NCBI RefSeq assembly: GCF_004005495.1
Contig: NZ_RZYA01000024.1
Location: 78,329-142,328 of the forward strand
Length of the DNA stretch: 64,000 bases
Source of the DNA: Streptomyces antnestii
GTDB lineage: Bacteria; Actinomycetota; Actinomycetes; Streptomycetales; Streptomycetaceae
Reading direction: 5' to 3'
In this document: positions 1-8,009 of the stretch, one piece after another
Position numbering within the stretch: the stretch's first letter is position 1
How the letters are laid out: every line of letters starts with the position of its first letter
Position numbers and translations under genes: made by a program
The notes under the pieces: model-generated
Database searches by the model: none
Told to the model about the DNA's origin: nothing
What the model saw: the letters and a program-made list of their open reading frames with translations, nothing else

Positions 1-1339
1 TCCAGCCTTCGCCGGAGAGGACGGCGCGTACCTGGGAGGGCAGGTCCACGACGTCGTCGAGGAGGGAGTCGTTGTTGCCGAAGCGGGCGGCGCTGCGCAG
101 GGCGTGGCCGGCTTTGCGTACTTCGGCGCGCTCGAAGAAGCGTTCCGCGCCGCGGAGCTGGTAGGGGATGCCGGCGTCGGCGAGGGCCTGCTCGTAGATC
201 TCGGACTGTCCGTTGGTGCGGAACAGGATGGCGATTTCTCCGGCGGAGACGCCGTCGTCGATGAGGGCGCGGATGCGGCGGGCGGTGCCTTCGGCTTCGG
301 TGGGTTCGTCGGCGTAGTCGGTGTAGGCGGGTTCTGGTCCTCGGTCCCGTTGGGAGATGAGTTCGAGGCGGTGTTCGGCGGCGCGGCCTCGGGCGTGGGA
401 GAGGAGGGTGTTGGCGAGGTGGACCACCTGGGGGGTGGACCGGTAGTCGCGGACGAGTTTGACGACGGTGGCGCCGGGGTGGCGGGTGCGGAAGTTGAGG
501 AGGTGGTCGGGGGTGGCGCCGGTGAAGGAGTAGATGGTCTGGCTGACGTCGCCGACGACGCAGAGGTTGTCGCGGTCGCCGAGCCAGAGTTCGAGGAGGC
601 GCTGCTGGAGGGGGCTGACGTCCTGGTACTCGTCGACGACGAAGTGCTGGTATTGGGCGCGGACCTGTTCGGCGATGTCCTGGCGGTCCTGGAGGATGCC
701 GACGGTGAGCAGGAGGACGTCTTCGAAGTCGATGACGGCTCGGTCGCGCTTGAGGGTTTCGTAGGTGGCGTAGATCTGGGCGGTCTCGGCGGGGTCGCGG
801 GGGGTGTCGCGGCCGGTTTTGGCGGCTGCGGCGGCGTAGTCGGTGGGGACGGTCTGGGTGACTTTGCACCACTCGATCTCGGCCGTGACGTCGCGGAGTT
901 CGCCGCGGTCGAGGCGGATGCGGCAGGCGGCGGCCGCGTCGGCGACGAGCTGGATCTTGCGGTCGACGAGTCGGGGGAGGTCGCCGCCGACCGCTTTCGG
1001 CCAGAAGAACTGGAGCTGGCGCAGGGCCGCGGAGTGGAAGGTGCGGGCCTGGACTCCGCCGGCGCCGAGGTGGCGGAGGCGGCCGCGCATCTCTCCTGCG
1101 GCGCGGTTGGTGAAGGTGACGGCGAGGACGCTGGCGGGCTGGAGGATGCCGGCGCGGACGCCGTAGGCGATGCGGTGGGTGATGGCGCGGGTCTTGCCTG
1201 TGCCCGCGCCGGCGAGGACGCACACCGGTCCGTGCAGGGCGGTGGCCACGGCGCGCTGCTCGGGGTCGAGCCCGTCGAGCACCGCGTCGGCCGTGTCCGG
1301 AACCTGCGGGAAGAGGGTGGAGTGCGTTGCTGCTGTCAC
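1..1339 (-). CDS. uvrD2: ATP-dependent DNA helicase UvrD2 (N-terminal part, runs off the window)
   Basis: This is a superfamily I, UvrD/Rep-type helicase that translocates 3'-5' on DNA during repair. Reading leftward from GTG 1339 the protein shows the Q-motif region (LDPEQRAV), Walker A (AGAGTGKT), motif Ia (TFTNRAAGEM), Walker B/DExx (VVDEYQDVS) and motif III (VVGDVSQTIYSFTGA). About 446 codons are present; the C-terminal part, where actinobacterial UvrD2 carries an HRDC domain, lies outside. The neighbouring mycoredoxin and nudC genes match the uvrD2 neighbourhood of mycobacteria, which favours UvrD2 over UvrD1 or PcrA. It is divergent from mrx1 with about 220 bp between the starts. Start choice: GTG 1339 keeps the conserved N-terminus in frame. 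Confidence 0.93.
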   Translation of the reverse strand, partial: MTAATHSTLFPQVPDTADAVLDGLDPEQRAVATALHGPVCVLAGAGTGKTRAITHRIAYGVRAGILQPASVLAVTFTNRAAGEMRGRLRHLGAGGVQARTFHSAALRQLQFFWPKAVGGDLPRLVDRKIQLVADAAAACRIRLDRGELRDVTAEIEWCKVTQTVPTDYAAAAAKTGRDTPRDPAETAQIYATYETLKRDRAVIDFEDVLLLTVGILQDRQDIAEQVRAQYQHFVVDEYQDVSPLQQRLLELWLGDRDNLCVVGDVSQTIYSFTGATPDHLLNFRTRHPGATVVKLVRDYRSTPQVVHLANTLLSHARGRAAEHRLELISQRDRGPEPAYTDYADEPTEAEGTARRIRALIDDGVSAGEIAILFRTNGQSEIYEQALADAGIPYQLRGAERFFERAEVRKAGHALRSAARFGNNDSLLDDVVDLPSQVRAVLSGEGW

Positions 1340-1412
1340 CCCGCCATGCTGCCAGGTCGGTGGGGGCGGGTGCGTCGGGTTGTCCACAGGGGGCGGGCGC
1401 AGTCGTATTAAT

Positions 1413-1468
1413 GCGGCGCGTGTCACGTCCGGGGGTTCGGTCGGTGCGGCGCTTGTCACGTCCGGGGG
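1413..1468. repeat. Direct repeat in the uvrD2/mrx1 divergent promoter region
   Basis: Two 23-nt copies, at 1413-1435 and 1446-1468, differ at one position. Each contains the core TGTCACGTCCGGGGG. The copies start 33 bp apart, close to three helical turns, so they could be a regulator site. A third, weaker GTCACGT lies at 1500-1506. No known operator was recognised. Confidence 0.5.
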
Positions 1469-1485
1469 TGCTCGGCGCGGGGCGG

Positions 1486-1511
1486 GGAATGGTGGCCGGG
1501 TCACGTACGTT
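1486..1511 (+). promoter_or_regulatory. SigR-type promoter of mrx1
   Basis: GGAAT at 1486-1490 is followed by exactly 18 nt and GTT at 1509-1511. This matches the Streptomyces SigR consensus GGAAT-N18/19-GTT, used for the thiol-oxidative stress regulon. Transcription would begin about 40 nt before the mrx1 ATG. Mycoredoxin and thioredoxin genes are classic SigR targets, so the assignment is strong. Confidence 0.8.
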
Positions 1512-1559
1512 CGACCCATTGCGAACACGTAACCCGAGCCGTAAAGGAGCCCGAGGAAC

Positions 1560-1802
1560 ATGCTGGGGACTGTGACGATGTACAGCACGACGTGGTGCGG
1601 ATACTGCCGTCGGCTGAAGGGCCAGATGGACCGCGAGGGCATCGAGTACACCGAGGTCAACATCGAGCAGGACCCGGATTCGGCGGCGTTCGTCGAGAAG
1701 GCGAACGGCGGGAACCAGACGGTTCCGACCGTTCTGTTCCCCGATGGTTCGACGCTGACGAACCCCTCGCTGGCGCAGGTCAAGCAGAAGCTCGCCGCCT
1801 GA
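1560..1802 (+). CDS. mrx1: Mycoredoxin (glutaredoxin-like)
   Basis: This 80-residue thioredoxin-fold oxidoreductase reduces mixed disulfides of mycothiol, the actinobacterial glutathione substitute. The active site CGYC (residues 13-16) follows the first beta strand, and the cis-proline segment TVPTV lies near residue 57. Length and motif fit the mycoredoxin family (Rv3198A type) better than bacterial glutaredoxins. AAGGAG lies upstream of ATG 1560; a second in-frame ATG at codon 7 is possible. The gene has its own SigR-type promoter and is followed at once by a terminator hairpin overlapping its stop codon, so it is probably monocistronic. Confidence 0.93.
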   Translation: MLGTVTMYSTTWCGYCRRLKGQMDREGIEYTEVNIEQDPDSAAFVEKANGGNQTVPTVLFPDGSTLTNPSLAQVKQKLAA

Positions 1803-1823
1803 CCGGGGCGTGTGCCCCGGTCA
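1800..1823 (+). terminator. Hairpin terminator of mrx1
   Basis: TGACCGGGGC (1800-1809) pairs perfectly with GCCCCGGTCA (1814-1823) over a GTGT loop. The stem includes the mrx1 TGA stop. There is no T-run, as is common for actinobacterial terminators. It lies between convergent mrx1 and nudC. Confidence 0.7.
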
Positions 1824-1886
1824 GGGTCTGAGGGCTCGGGGCCGGGGTTCTTTCTCGGGCCCGGGATTCTGTCTCGGGCCCGAGGT

Positions 1887-2837
1887 TTATATGGCGTCGC
1901 CCGGCTTGGGCAGGGGCTTGCCGTACCAGAGCTCGATGAGGCGGGCCGCGATCGAGATTCCGTAGGGAGGCAGGACCTCCCCGGACTCGAACGCGGCCCG
2001 CAGGTCTTCGCGGGAGAACCAGCGGGCTTCGTGGATCTCCTCGCCGTCGACGTTGATCTCGGACGAGGTGGCGCGGGCCATGAAGCCGAGCATGAGGCTG
2101 GAGGGGAAGGGCCAGGGCTGGCTGGCGACGTACTCGACGTCCTGGCCGACGACGACTCCGGCCTCCTCGAAGACCTCGCGGCGTACGGACTGCTCGATGG
2201 ACTCGCCGGGTTCGACGAAGCCGGCGAGGGTGGAGAAGCGGCCTTCGGGCCAGTGGACCTGGCGGCCGAGGAGCGCGCGGTCCTCATCGTCCGTGACGAG
2301 CATGATCACCGCGGGGTCGGTGCGGGGGTAGTGCTCGGCTCCGCATGCCTGGCAGCGGCGGATGTGGCCCGCGGCGGCGATGACGGTGCGTTCGCCGCAG
2401 CGGGAGCAGAAGCGGTGCAGTCGCTGCCAGTTCTCCAGGGCGACGGCGTGCACCATGAGGCCGGCGTCCCTGGGGGACAGGAGGAGTCCGGCTTCGCGCA
2501 GGCCGGCGGGGCGTGCCGACTGGTCCATGCGGCCGGGGAGGGTGTCCTTCTGGAGCGCGAAGTAGCTGACGCCGTCGTCGTCGGTGCCCAGGAAGTAGCG
2601 GTGGGATTCCGTGAGGGGCGCTTCGAAGGCCGGGGTCATGACGAGCTCGGTGGCGCCGTCCGGTGTCTCGTCGATGAGCGCCTGTCCGCCGGAGACCACG
2701 AAGACGCGGGTGGTGGGGTGGCTCCAGGCTGCGGCTAGCCAGGCCTCGTCGAGGCGGTGGTGTGCGGCGCGGTCGATGCCGCTCGGCGCGGAGAGCGCGA
2801 GCGGACGGTCGGCTGCGTGGTCGGTCCAGGTGGTCAC
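1887..2837 (-). CDS. nudC: NAD(+) diphosphatase NudC (Nudix hydrolase)
   Basis: NudC hydrolyses NADH/NAD to NMNH and AMP and can remove NAD caps from RNA. The 316-residue protein has a zinc ribbon (CSRCGE and CQACGAEHYPRTDP), a Nudix box (GFVEPGESIEQSVRREVFEE) and the NudC-specific signature SQPWPFPSS after it. The N-terminal part matches the NudC N-terminal domain. The reading frame stays open upstream, but the domain begins at GTG 2837, which follows purine-rich GGGGGAG and GGAAG. The gene order mrx1-nudC is as in mycobacteria. It is 89 bp downstream of the dipeptidase gene and may be co-transcribed with it. Confidence 0.92.
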   Translation of the reverse strand: MTTWTDHAADRPLALSAPSGIDRAAHHRLDEAWLAAAWSHPTTRVFVVSGGQALIDETPDGATELVMTPAFEAPLTESHRYFLGTDDDGVSYFALQKDTLPGRMDQSARPAGLREAGLLLSPRDAGLMVHAVALENWQRLHRFCSRCGERTVIAAAGHIRRCQACGAEHYPRTDPAVIMLVTDDEDRALLGRQVHWPEGRFSTLAGFVEPGESIEQSVRREVFEEAGVVVGQDVEYVASQPWPFPSSLMLGFMARATSSEINVDGEEIHEARWFSREDLRAAFESGEVLPPYGISIAARLIELWYGKPLPKPGDAI

Positions 2838-2926
2838 GGGTGCTTCCAACTCCCCCGGTGGAATGGGTGTTTCGGCGGGACGGTGCGGCTGGGCGGGTGC
2901 GGGCCGCGGCGGGCGGGGTGGCTCAT

Positions 2927-4366
2927 TCAGGGTGCATCGCGCCAGTTCTCCGCGAGGTCGCCCCACAGGTGGGCGGCGGTTTCGACGCCCTTTTTGAGGA
3001 GGTCGAGTTCGACTTTCTCGTTGGGTGCGTGCCAGCCGTCGGAGGGGACGGAGATGCCGAGGAAGAGGACGGGTGCGTCGAGGACGTCCTGGAGGTCGGC
3101 GGCGGGGCCGGAGCCTCCCTCGCGCGTGAAGCGGATCTTCTGCTCGAAGGCGAGGCCCATGGCGCGGACGACCGACTGGAGGGCGGGGTGGTCGAGCGGA
3201 GTGAGGCAGGGGCGGGTGGCGGCGCCGAAGGTGATGGTGTGGCGGATTCCGTCGGGGAGCTGCCGGGCGACCCAGTCGGTGACGGCCTTCTCGACGTGGT
3301 CGGGGTCCTGTCCCGCGACGAGCCGGAAGGACAGCTTCAGCGACGCGGAGGACGGGACGATGGTCTTGCCGCCGGGGCCCTGGTAGCCGCCGCCGATGCC
3401 GTTGACCTCGGCGGTGGGGCGGGCCCAGATCCGTTCGAGGGTGGTGTGGCCGGCTTCGCCGTGGGTGGCGTGCGACTTGGCGGTGCGCAGCCATTCCGCT
3501 TCGTCGAAGGGGAGCTCGGCGAAGAGTTCCCGTTCGCGGTCGGTGAGGGGGGTGATGCCGTCGTAGAAGCCGGGGACGGCAACGCGCGCGTGGTCGTCGT
3601 GGAGGGCGGCGACGAGACGGGCGGCGGCGGTGGCCGGGTTGGGTACGGCGCCGCCGAACGATCCGGAGTGGATGTCCTGGTCGGGTCCGTGGAGTTCGAT
3701 CTCGCAGTCGGCGAGGCCACGCATCCCGGTGCAGACGGTGGGGGTGTCCTCGGACCACATGCCGGTGTCGGAGACGATCACGGCGTCGGCGGTGAGGCGG
3801 TCCCTGTGCTGCTCGACGAGGGCGCGGAAGTGCGGGGACCCGGATTCCTCCTCGCCCTCGATGAGGAGCTTGAGGTGGACGGCGGGGGTGGTGCGGCCGG
3901 TCGCGGCGAGGTGGGCGCGCACGCCGAGTGTGTGGAAGAACACCTGTCCCTTGTCGTCGGCGGCTCCGCGCGCGTGGAGGCGGTTTCCGATGACGACGGG
4001 TTCGAAGGGGTCGGTGTTCCAGCCGTCCTCGCGGGCCGCGGGCTGGACGTCGTGGTGCCCGTAGACGAGGACCGTGGGGGCGTGCGGGTCGTCCGAGGGC
4101 CAGTCGGCGAAGACGGCGGGGGCGCCGGGCGTCTCCCAGATCTCGGTCGTCGGGAAGCCGGTCTCCCGGAGTTTCGCGGCGAGCCAGTCGGCGCTGCGGC
4201 GTACGTCGGGTGCGTGGTCGGGCTGGGCCGACACGGACGGGATACGGAGCCACTCGGCGAGGTCCTGGAGGAACGCGTCGTGGTGGGTCTCGATGTACGC
4301 ACGGACGGCACTGACGGCGTCGTCGGCGCTGACGGCGTTGTCGGCGTTCCTGACTGGGTGGCTCAT
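2927..4366 (-). CDS. M20 family dipeptidase/metallopeptidase
   Basis: This 479-residue cytoplasmic zinc peptidase probably cleaves dipeptides. The M20 signatures are present in order: VYGHHDVQPA (first metal His and Asp), the metal-bridging Asp in RGAADDKGQ, EGEEESGSPH (catalytic and metal Glu) and a dimerisation-domain GSFGGAV. The length is typical of the PepV/CNDP-like group. ATG 4366 is the only start that gives a full N-terminus. The gene starts 10 bp from the adnB stop codon, so it is probably in the same transcript. In M. tuberculosis a cation-channel gene takes this position instead. The exact substrate cannot be told from sequence. Confidence 0.88.
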   Translation of the reverse strand: MSHPVRNADNAVSADDAVSAVRAYIETHHDAFLQDLAEWLRIPSVSAQPDHAPDVRRSADWLAAKLRETGFPTTEIWETPGAPAVFADWPSDDPHAPTVLVYGHHDVQPAAREDGWNTDPFEPVVIGNRLHARGAADDKGQVFFHTLGVRAHLAATGRTTPAVHLKLLIEGEEESGSPHFRALVEQHRDRLTADAVIVSDTGMWSEDTPTVCTGMRGLADCEIELHGPDQDIHSGSFGGAVPNPATAAARLVAALHDDHARVAVPGFYDGITPLTDRERELFAELPFDEAEWLRTAKSHATHGEAGHTTLERIWARPTAEVNGIGGGYQGPGGKTIVPSSASLKLSFRLVAGQDPDHVEKAVTDWVARQLPDGIRHTITFGAATRPCLTPLDHPALQSVVRAMGLAFEQKIRFTREGGSGPAADLQDVLDAPVLFLGISVPSDGWHAPNEKVELDLLKKGVETAAHLWGDLAENWRDAP

Positions 4367-4376
4367 GTTCCCGACC

Positions 4377-7300
4377 TTATCCGCCTGCTTGGGCGTGCTC
4401 GTCCAGCGGTTCCGGTCCGGTTCGTTCGCCCAGGCCGGGGGCGGGGTCTTCGAGGAGAAGACGTTCCAGTTCGGCCCGCCCGGGGAGGTCGCGGGGGGTG
4501 ACGGTCTCGCCGTCGCGTACGTAGACGAACGTGGCGCGCACGGACTCGGGCGGGAGGCCGTGCTGCTCGGCCCAGGCGAGCCGGTAGACGGCGAGCTGGA
4601 GGGGGTCCGCGGTGCGGCCGCGCGCGGTCTTCCAGTCGACGATCTCGTACGTGGTGTCGTCGCCGTCGTCTTCTTTGTAGACGGCGTCGATGCGGCCCCT
4701 GATGACGCGGCCCGCGAGGGTGATCTGGAACGGGGTTTCGACGCGGTGGGGTGTGCGGTGGGCGTAGGGCGTGCGGTCGAAGGCTTCCTTGAGGGTTTCG
4801 AGGTCGCGTTCGTCGGCGATGTCGGCCTCGCTGCCGGGGAGCTCTTCGGGGTCGAGCATGGGCAGGCGGAGCTCTTCGAAGCGGGATTCGACCCAGGCGT
4901 GGAAACGGGTGCCGCGGCGGGCGGCGGGCTGGGGCGGGCGGGGCATGGGGCGGGCCAGGTCCTGGGCGAAGCCGTCGGGGTCGGCGGCCAGGCGCACGAG
5001 CTGGGAGGCGGTGAGGGTGGTGGGCAGGTGGACGTCACGGACGGCCTGGCGGGAGCGCAGGAGCTCGCCGGTGAGGGCGTCGAGGTCGCGGTCCCAGGAG
5101 GCGATGGTGCGGGTGTCCTCCGGGGTCAGCGGGGGGTGGTCGTTCTGAGGCGGGACGTGGGCGGCGGCATCGGCATCGGCGGCGTAGGTGTCGGTGTCCT
5201 GGGGCGTCGTCTGGTGCGGGAGGGTGGGGCGTTCCCGGGTCAGCTCGTCCCAGTCGACCGGCTCTTCAAAGACGAGATCTTCGTAGGCCGCGGCTTCGTA
5301 GGCGGCCTCTACGAAGTCGGCCTCTTCGAAGTCGGGCTCTTCGAAGTCGGGCTCTTCGGAGAACGGGGCTTCGTCATCCGGCGGAGTCGGCCAGTCCGGG
5401 TCGTCGTACGTCGCCGGGTGCGCCCGCGCGTGGGCATCGGCTTCCGCCGGCGTTTCGAGGTGGGCGAGGACCGTGGCCGCGGCCGCGCGCCGGCGGGCCA
5501 TGGCCGTGTCGTCGAGCGGGAGCGGCCACGCGTGCTCGGCGGCCGCCTCCTGGAGGGCCGGGTTCTCCTCGTCCTCGTCCGGTTCGTCGGCCCAGACCTC
5601 GATCTCTCCGTGTCCGGCGGCGCAGTGGTCGTACAGCGCCTGGAGGAAGTCGGAGGGGCCGCGGGGCTTCTTCTGGGCGGGGCCCCACCAGTGGCCCGAG
5701 CCGAGGAGGAGGGTGCGGGGGCGGGTGAAGGTGACGTAGCCGAGGCGGAGTTCCTCGGTCCGCTGGTGGTCCTTCATCTCTTCGTGGAAGGCCTTCATGC
5801 CCTTGGAGTCCCACGCTTCGATGTCGGGCAGTGTGGCCGCGTCGCCGCGCAGTTCGTGCGGCAGGACCTTGCTCTGGGCGGTCCACTTCTCGCGGCCCTG
5901 GGCGCTGGGGAACGTCCCGGTGACGAGCCCGGGAACGGCGACGACGTCCCACTCCAGGCCCTTGGACTTGTGGGCGGTGAGCACCTTCACGGTGTTCTCG
6001 CCGCCGGGCAGCGCGTTGTCGAGGCCCTTCTCGTACTGGGCGGCGGTGCGCAGGAAGCCGAGGAAGGCGAGGAGCGTGGCGGAGCTGTCGTTCGCGGCGA
6101 ACGAGGCGGCGATGTCGAGGAAGTTGGACAGGGTCTCGCGGCGGCGGGCGGCCAGGGCGTGCGGCGAGGCGGCGAGTTCGACTTCGAGGCCGGTGACGGC
6201 GAGGACGCGGTGGAGTACGTCCATCAGCGGGTCGGCGAGCGAGCGGCGCAGGTCGCGCAGCTCGGTGGCGAGGCGCGCGAACCGTACGCGTGCCTCGGGT
6301 GAGAAGGGCAGGCCGTCGTCGCCCGGCTCGTCGAGGGGGGTCTCCAGGAACGTGTCGAGGGCGTCGGCGAGCGATATCACTTCGGAGGGGTCGACCCCCT
6401 CGACGGCTTCGGCGAGGCGCCGGTCGGGGTCGTCGTCGGGGCCCCCGCGCGCGTGGGCGACGAGGCGGCGGGCGCGGCGGCCGAGGAGGGCGAGGTCGCG
6501 GGCGCCGATGCGCCAGCGGGGGCCGGTCAGGAGGCGGACCAGTGAGGCGTTGGCCCCGGGGTCCTGGAGGACTTCGCAGACGGCGACGAGGTCGGCGACC
6601 TCGGGGAGGTGGAGGAGGCCGGAGAGGCCGACGACCTCGACGGGGATGTCGCGTGCGACGAGGGCGCCCTGGATCGCGGCGAAGTCGGTCGCGGTGCGGC
6701 ACAGGACGGCGATCTCTCCGGGGGCGGTCCCGGTGCGTACGAGGTGGGCGATGGAGTCGCCGAGCCAGTCGATCTCCTCGGCGTGCGTACGCACGAGGGC
6801 GCAGCGGACGATGCCGTCGCGTTCGGCGCCGGGGGCCGGGCGCAGGGCCTCCACGCCCGCGTGGAGGGCGCGCAGGGGCTGGGCGAGGTCGTTGGCGAGG
6901 TCGAGGAGGCGGCCGCCGCTGCGGCGGTTCTCGCTGAGGGAGAAGCGGGTGGCGGGGCGGCCGTCGGCGTGCGCGAAGTGTTCGGGGAAGTCGTCGAGGT
7001 TGGCCACGGAGGCGCCGCGCCAGCCGTAGATCGCCTGGCAGGGGTCGCCGACGGCGGTCACGGCGTGGCCCGTGCCCGCTCCGAAGAGGCCGGCCAGGAG
7101 GATGCGCTGGGCGACGGACGTGTCCTGGTACTCGTCGAGGAGGACGACGAGGAACTCGTCGCGCAGGATGGCGCCGACGTCGGCGCGGGTGCGGGCGAGG
7201 GTGGCGGAGAGGGCGATCTGGTCGCCGAAGTCGAGGAGGTCGCGGGCGCGCTTGGCTTCGCGGTACCGGGCGACGAGTCCGGTGAGGTCGCGGCGGGCGG

Positions 7301-7946
7301 CGGCCGTCTCGGGGACCTTGCGCAGGTCGGCGTTGGTGAGTTTGCGGCCTTCGAGGGTGGCCAGGAGGCGGGTGTCGTAGGCGCGCAGCGCGTCGGGGGC
7401 GACGAGGTGTTCGGAGAGCTCGCCGTCGAGGGTGAGGAGGTCGCTGACGAGGTCGGCGAAGGAGCGGGTCAGCGCCGGGTAGGGGCCGGGGGCTTCGCGC
7501 AGGATGCGGGCGGCGAGCTGGAAGCGGGTGGCGTCGGCGAGGAGCCGCGCGGTGGGTTCGAGGCCGATACGCAGGCCGTGGTCGGTCAGGAGGCGGCCCG
7601 CGAAGGCGTGGTACGTGGAGATCACGGGCTCGCCCGGGGGGTTGTCCGGGTCGATGGCGTCGGGGTCGGTGACGCCTGCCTTGATCAGGGCCTTGCGGAC
7701 GCGCTCGGCGAGCTCGCCGGCGGCCTTGTTGGTGAAGGTCAGGCCGAGGACCTGCTCGGGGGCGACCTGGCCGGTGCCGACGAGCCAGACGACACGGGCG
7801 GCCATCACCGTCGTCTTGCCGGAACCGGCTCCGGCCACGATCACCTGCGGGGCGGGCGGCGCGGTGATGCAGGCCGTCTGCTCCGGGGTGAACGGGATCC
7901 CGAGGAGCTCCTTGAGCTGCTCGGGATCGGTGAGGCGTGTGGTCAC
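4377..7946 (-). CDS. adnB: AdnB-type helicase-nuclease subunit of double-strand break resection
   Basis: This is a UvrD-like motor fused to a RecB-type nuclease, 1189 residues. With AdnA it is expected to unwind and resect DNA ends for recombination, replacing RecBCD/AddAB. Walker A GAGSGKT is near residue 40, DExx is LLDEYQDTS, and motif III is VGDPCQAIYGWRGA. The C-terminal nuclease shows the GRIDAV Asp, the VDWKT Asp/Lys pair and a Q-x3-Y (QLAVY). Between motor and nuclease lies an acidic linker with EEPDFEEPDFEEADF repeats. The frame opens at 7970, but GTG 7946 precedes the conserved TDPEQLKELLGIPFT. It follows adnA by 63 bp in the same direction, the mycobacterial order. Confidence 0.9.
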   Translation of the reverse strand: MTTRLTDPEQLKELLGIPFTPEQTACITAPPAPQVIVAGAGSGKTTVMAARVVWLVGTGQVAPEQVLGLTFTNKAAGELAERVRKALIKAGVTDPDAIDPDNPPGEPVISTYHAFAGRLLTDHGLRIGLEPTARLLADATRFQLAARILREAPGPYPALTRSFADLVSDLLTLDGELSEHLVAPDALRAYDTRLLATLEGRKLTNADLRKVPETAAARRDLTGLVARYREAKRARDLLDFGDQIALSATLARTRADVGAILRDEFLVVLLDEYQDTSVAQRILLAGLFGAGTGHAVTAVGDPCQAIYGWRGASVANLDDFPEHFAHADGRPATRFSLSENRRSGGRLLDLANDLAQPLRALHAGVEALRPAPGAERDGIVRCALVRTHAEEIDWLGDSIAHLVRTGTAPGEIAVLCRTATDFAAIQGALVARDIPVEVVGLSGLLHLPEVADLVAVCEVLQDPGANASLVRLLTGPRWRIGARDLALLGRRARRLVAHARGGPDDDPDRRLAEAVEGVDPSEVISLADALDTFLETPLDEPGDDGLPFSPEARVRFARLATELRDLRRSLADPLMDVLHRVLAVTGLEVELAASPHALAARRRETLSNFLDIAASFAANDSSATLLAFLGFLRTAAQYEKGLDNALPGGENTVKVLTAHKSKGLEWDVVAVPGLVTGTFPSAQGREKWTAQSKVLPHELRGDAATLPDIEAWDSKGMKAFHEEMKDHQRTEELRLGYVTFTRPRTLLLGSGHWWGPAQKKPRGPSDFLQALYDHCAAGHGEIEVWADEPDEDEENPALQEAAAEHAWPLPLDDTAMARRRAAAATVLAHLETPAEADAHARAHPATYDDPDWPTPPDDEAPFSEEPDFEEPDFEEADFVEAAYEAAAYEDLVFEEPVDWDELTRERPTLPHQTTPQDTDTYAADADAAAHVPPQNDHPPLTPEDTRTIASWDRDLDALTGELLRSRQAVRDVHLPTTLTASQLVRLAADPDGFAQDLARPMPRPPQPAARRGTRFHAWVESRFEELRLPMLDPEELPGSEADIADERDLETLKEAFDRTPYAHRTPHRVETPFQITLAGRVIRGRIDAVYKEDDGDDTTYEIVDWKTARGRTADPLQLAVYRLAWAEQHGLPPESVRATFVYVRDGETVTPRDLPGRAELERLLLEDPAPGLGERTGPEPLDEHAQAGG

Positions 7947-8009
7947 CTCATCGAGGCTAACGGCCCCCACTGACAGCCCCGGACCGATCCAGGGCTGTGG
8001 AGGCGTAGG

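Noticed and set aside
104..1411. A rightward open frame of 435 codons opposite uvrD2
   Set aside because: It is Gly/Val-rich with no domain and lies fully over the helicase motifs of the other strand. Long antisense frames are normal in DNA this rich in G+C. The same applies to long opposite frames over adnA, adnB, moeZ, htrA and the RNA helicase.
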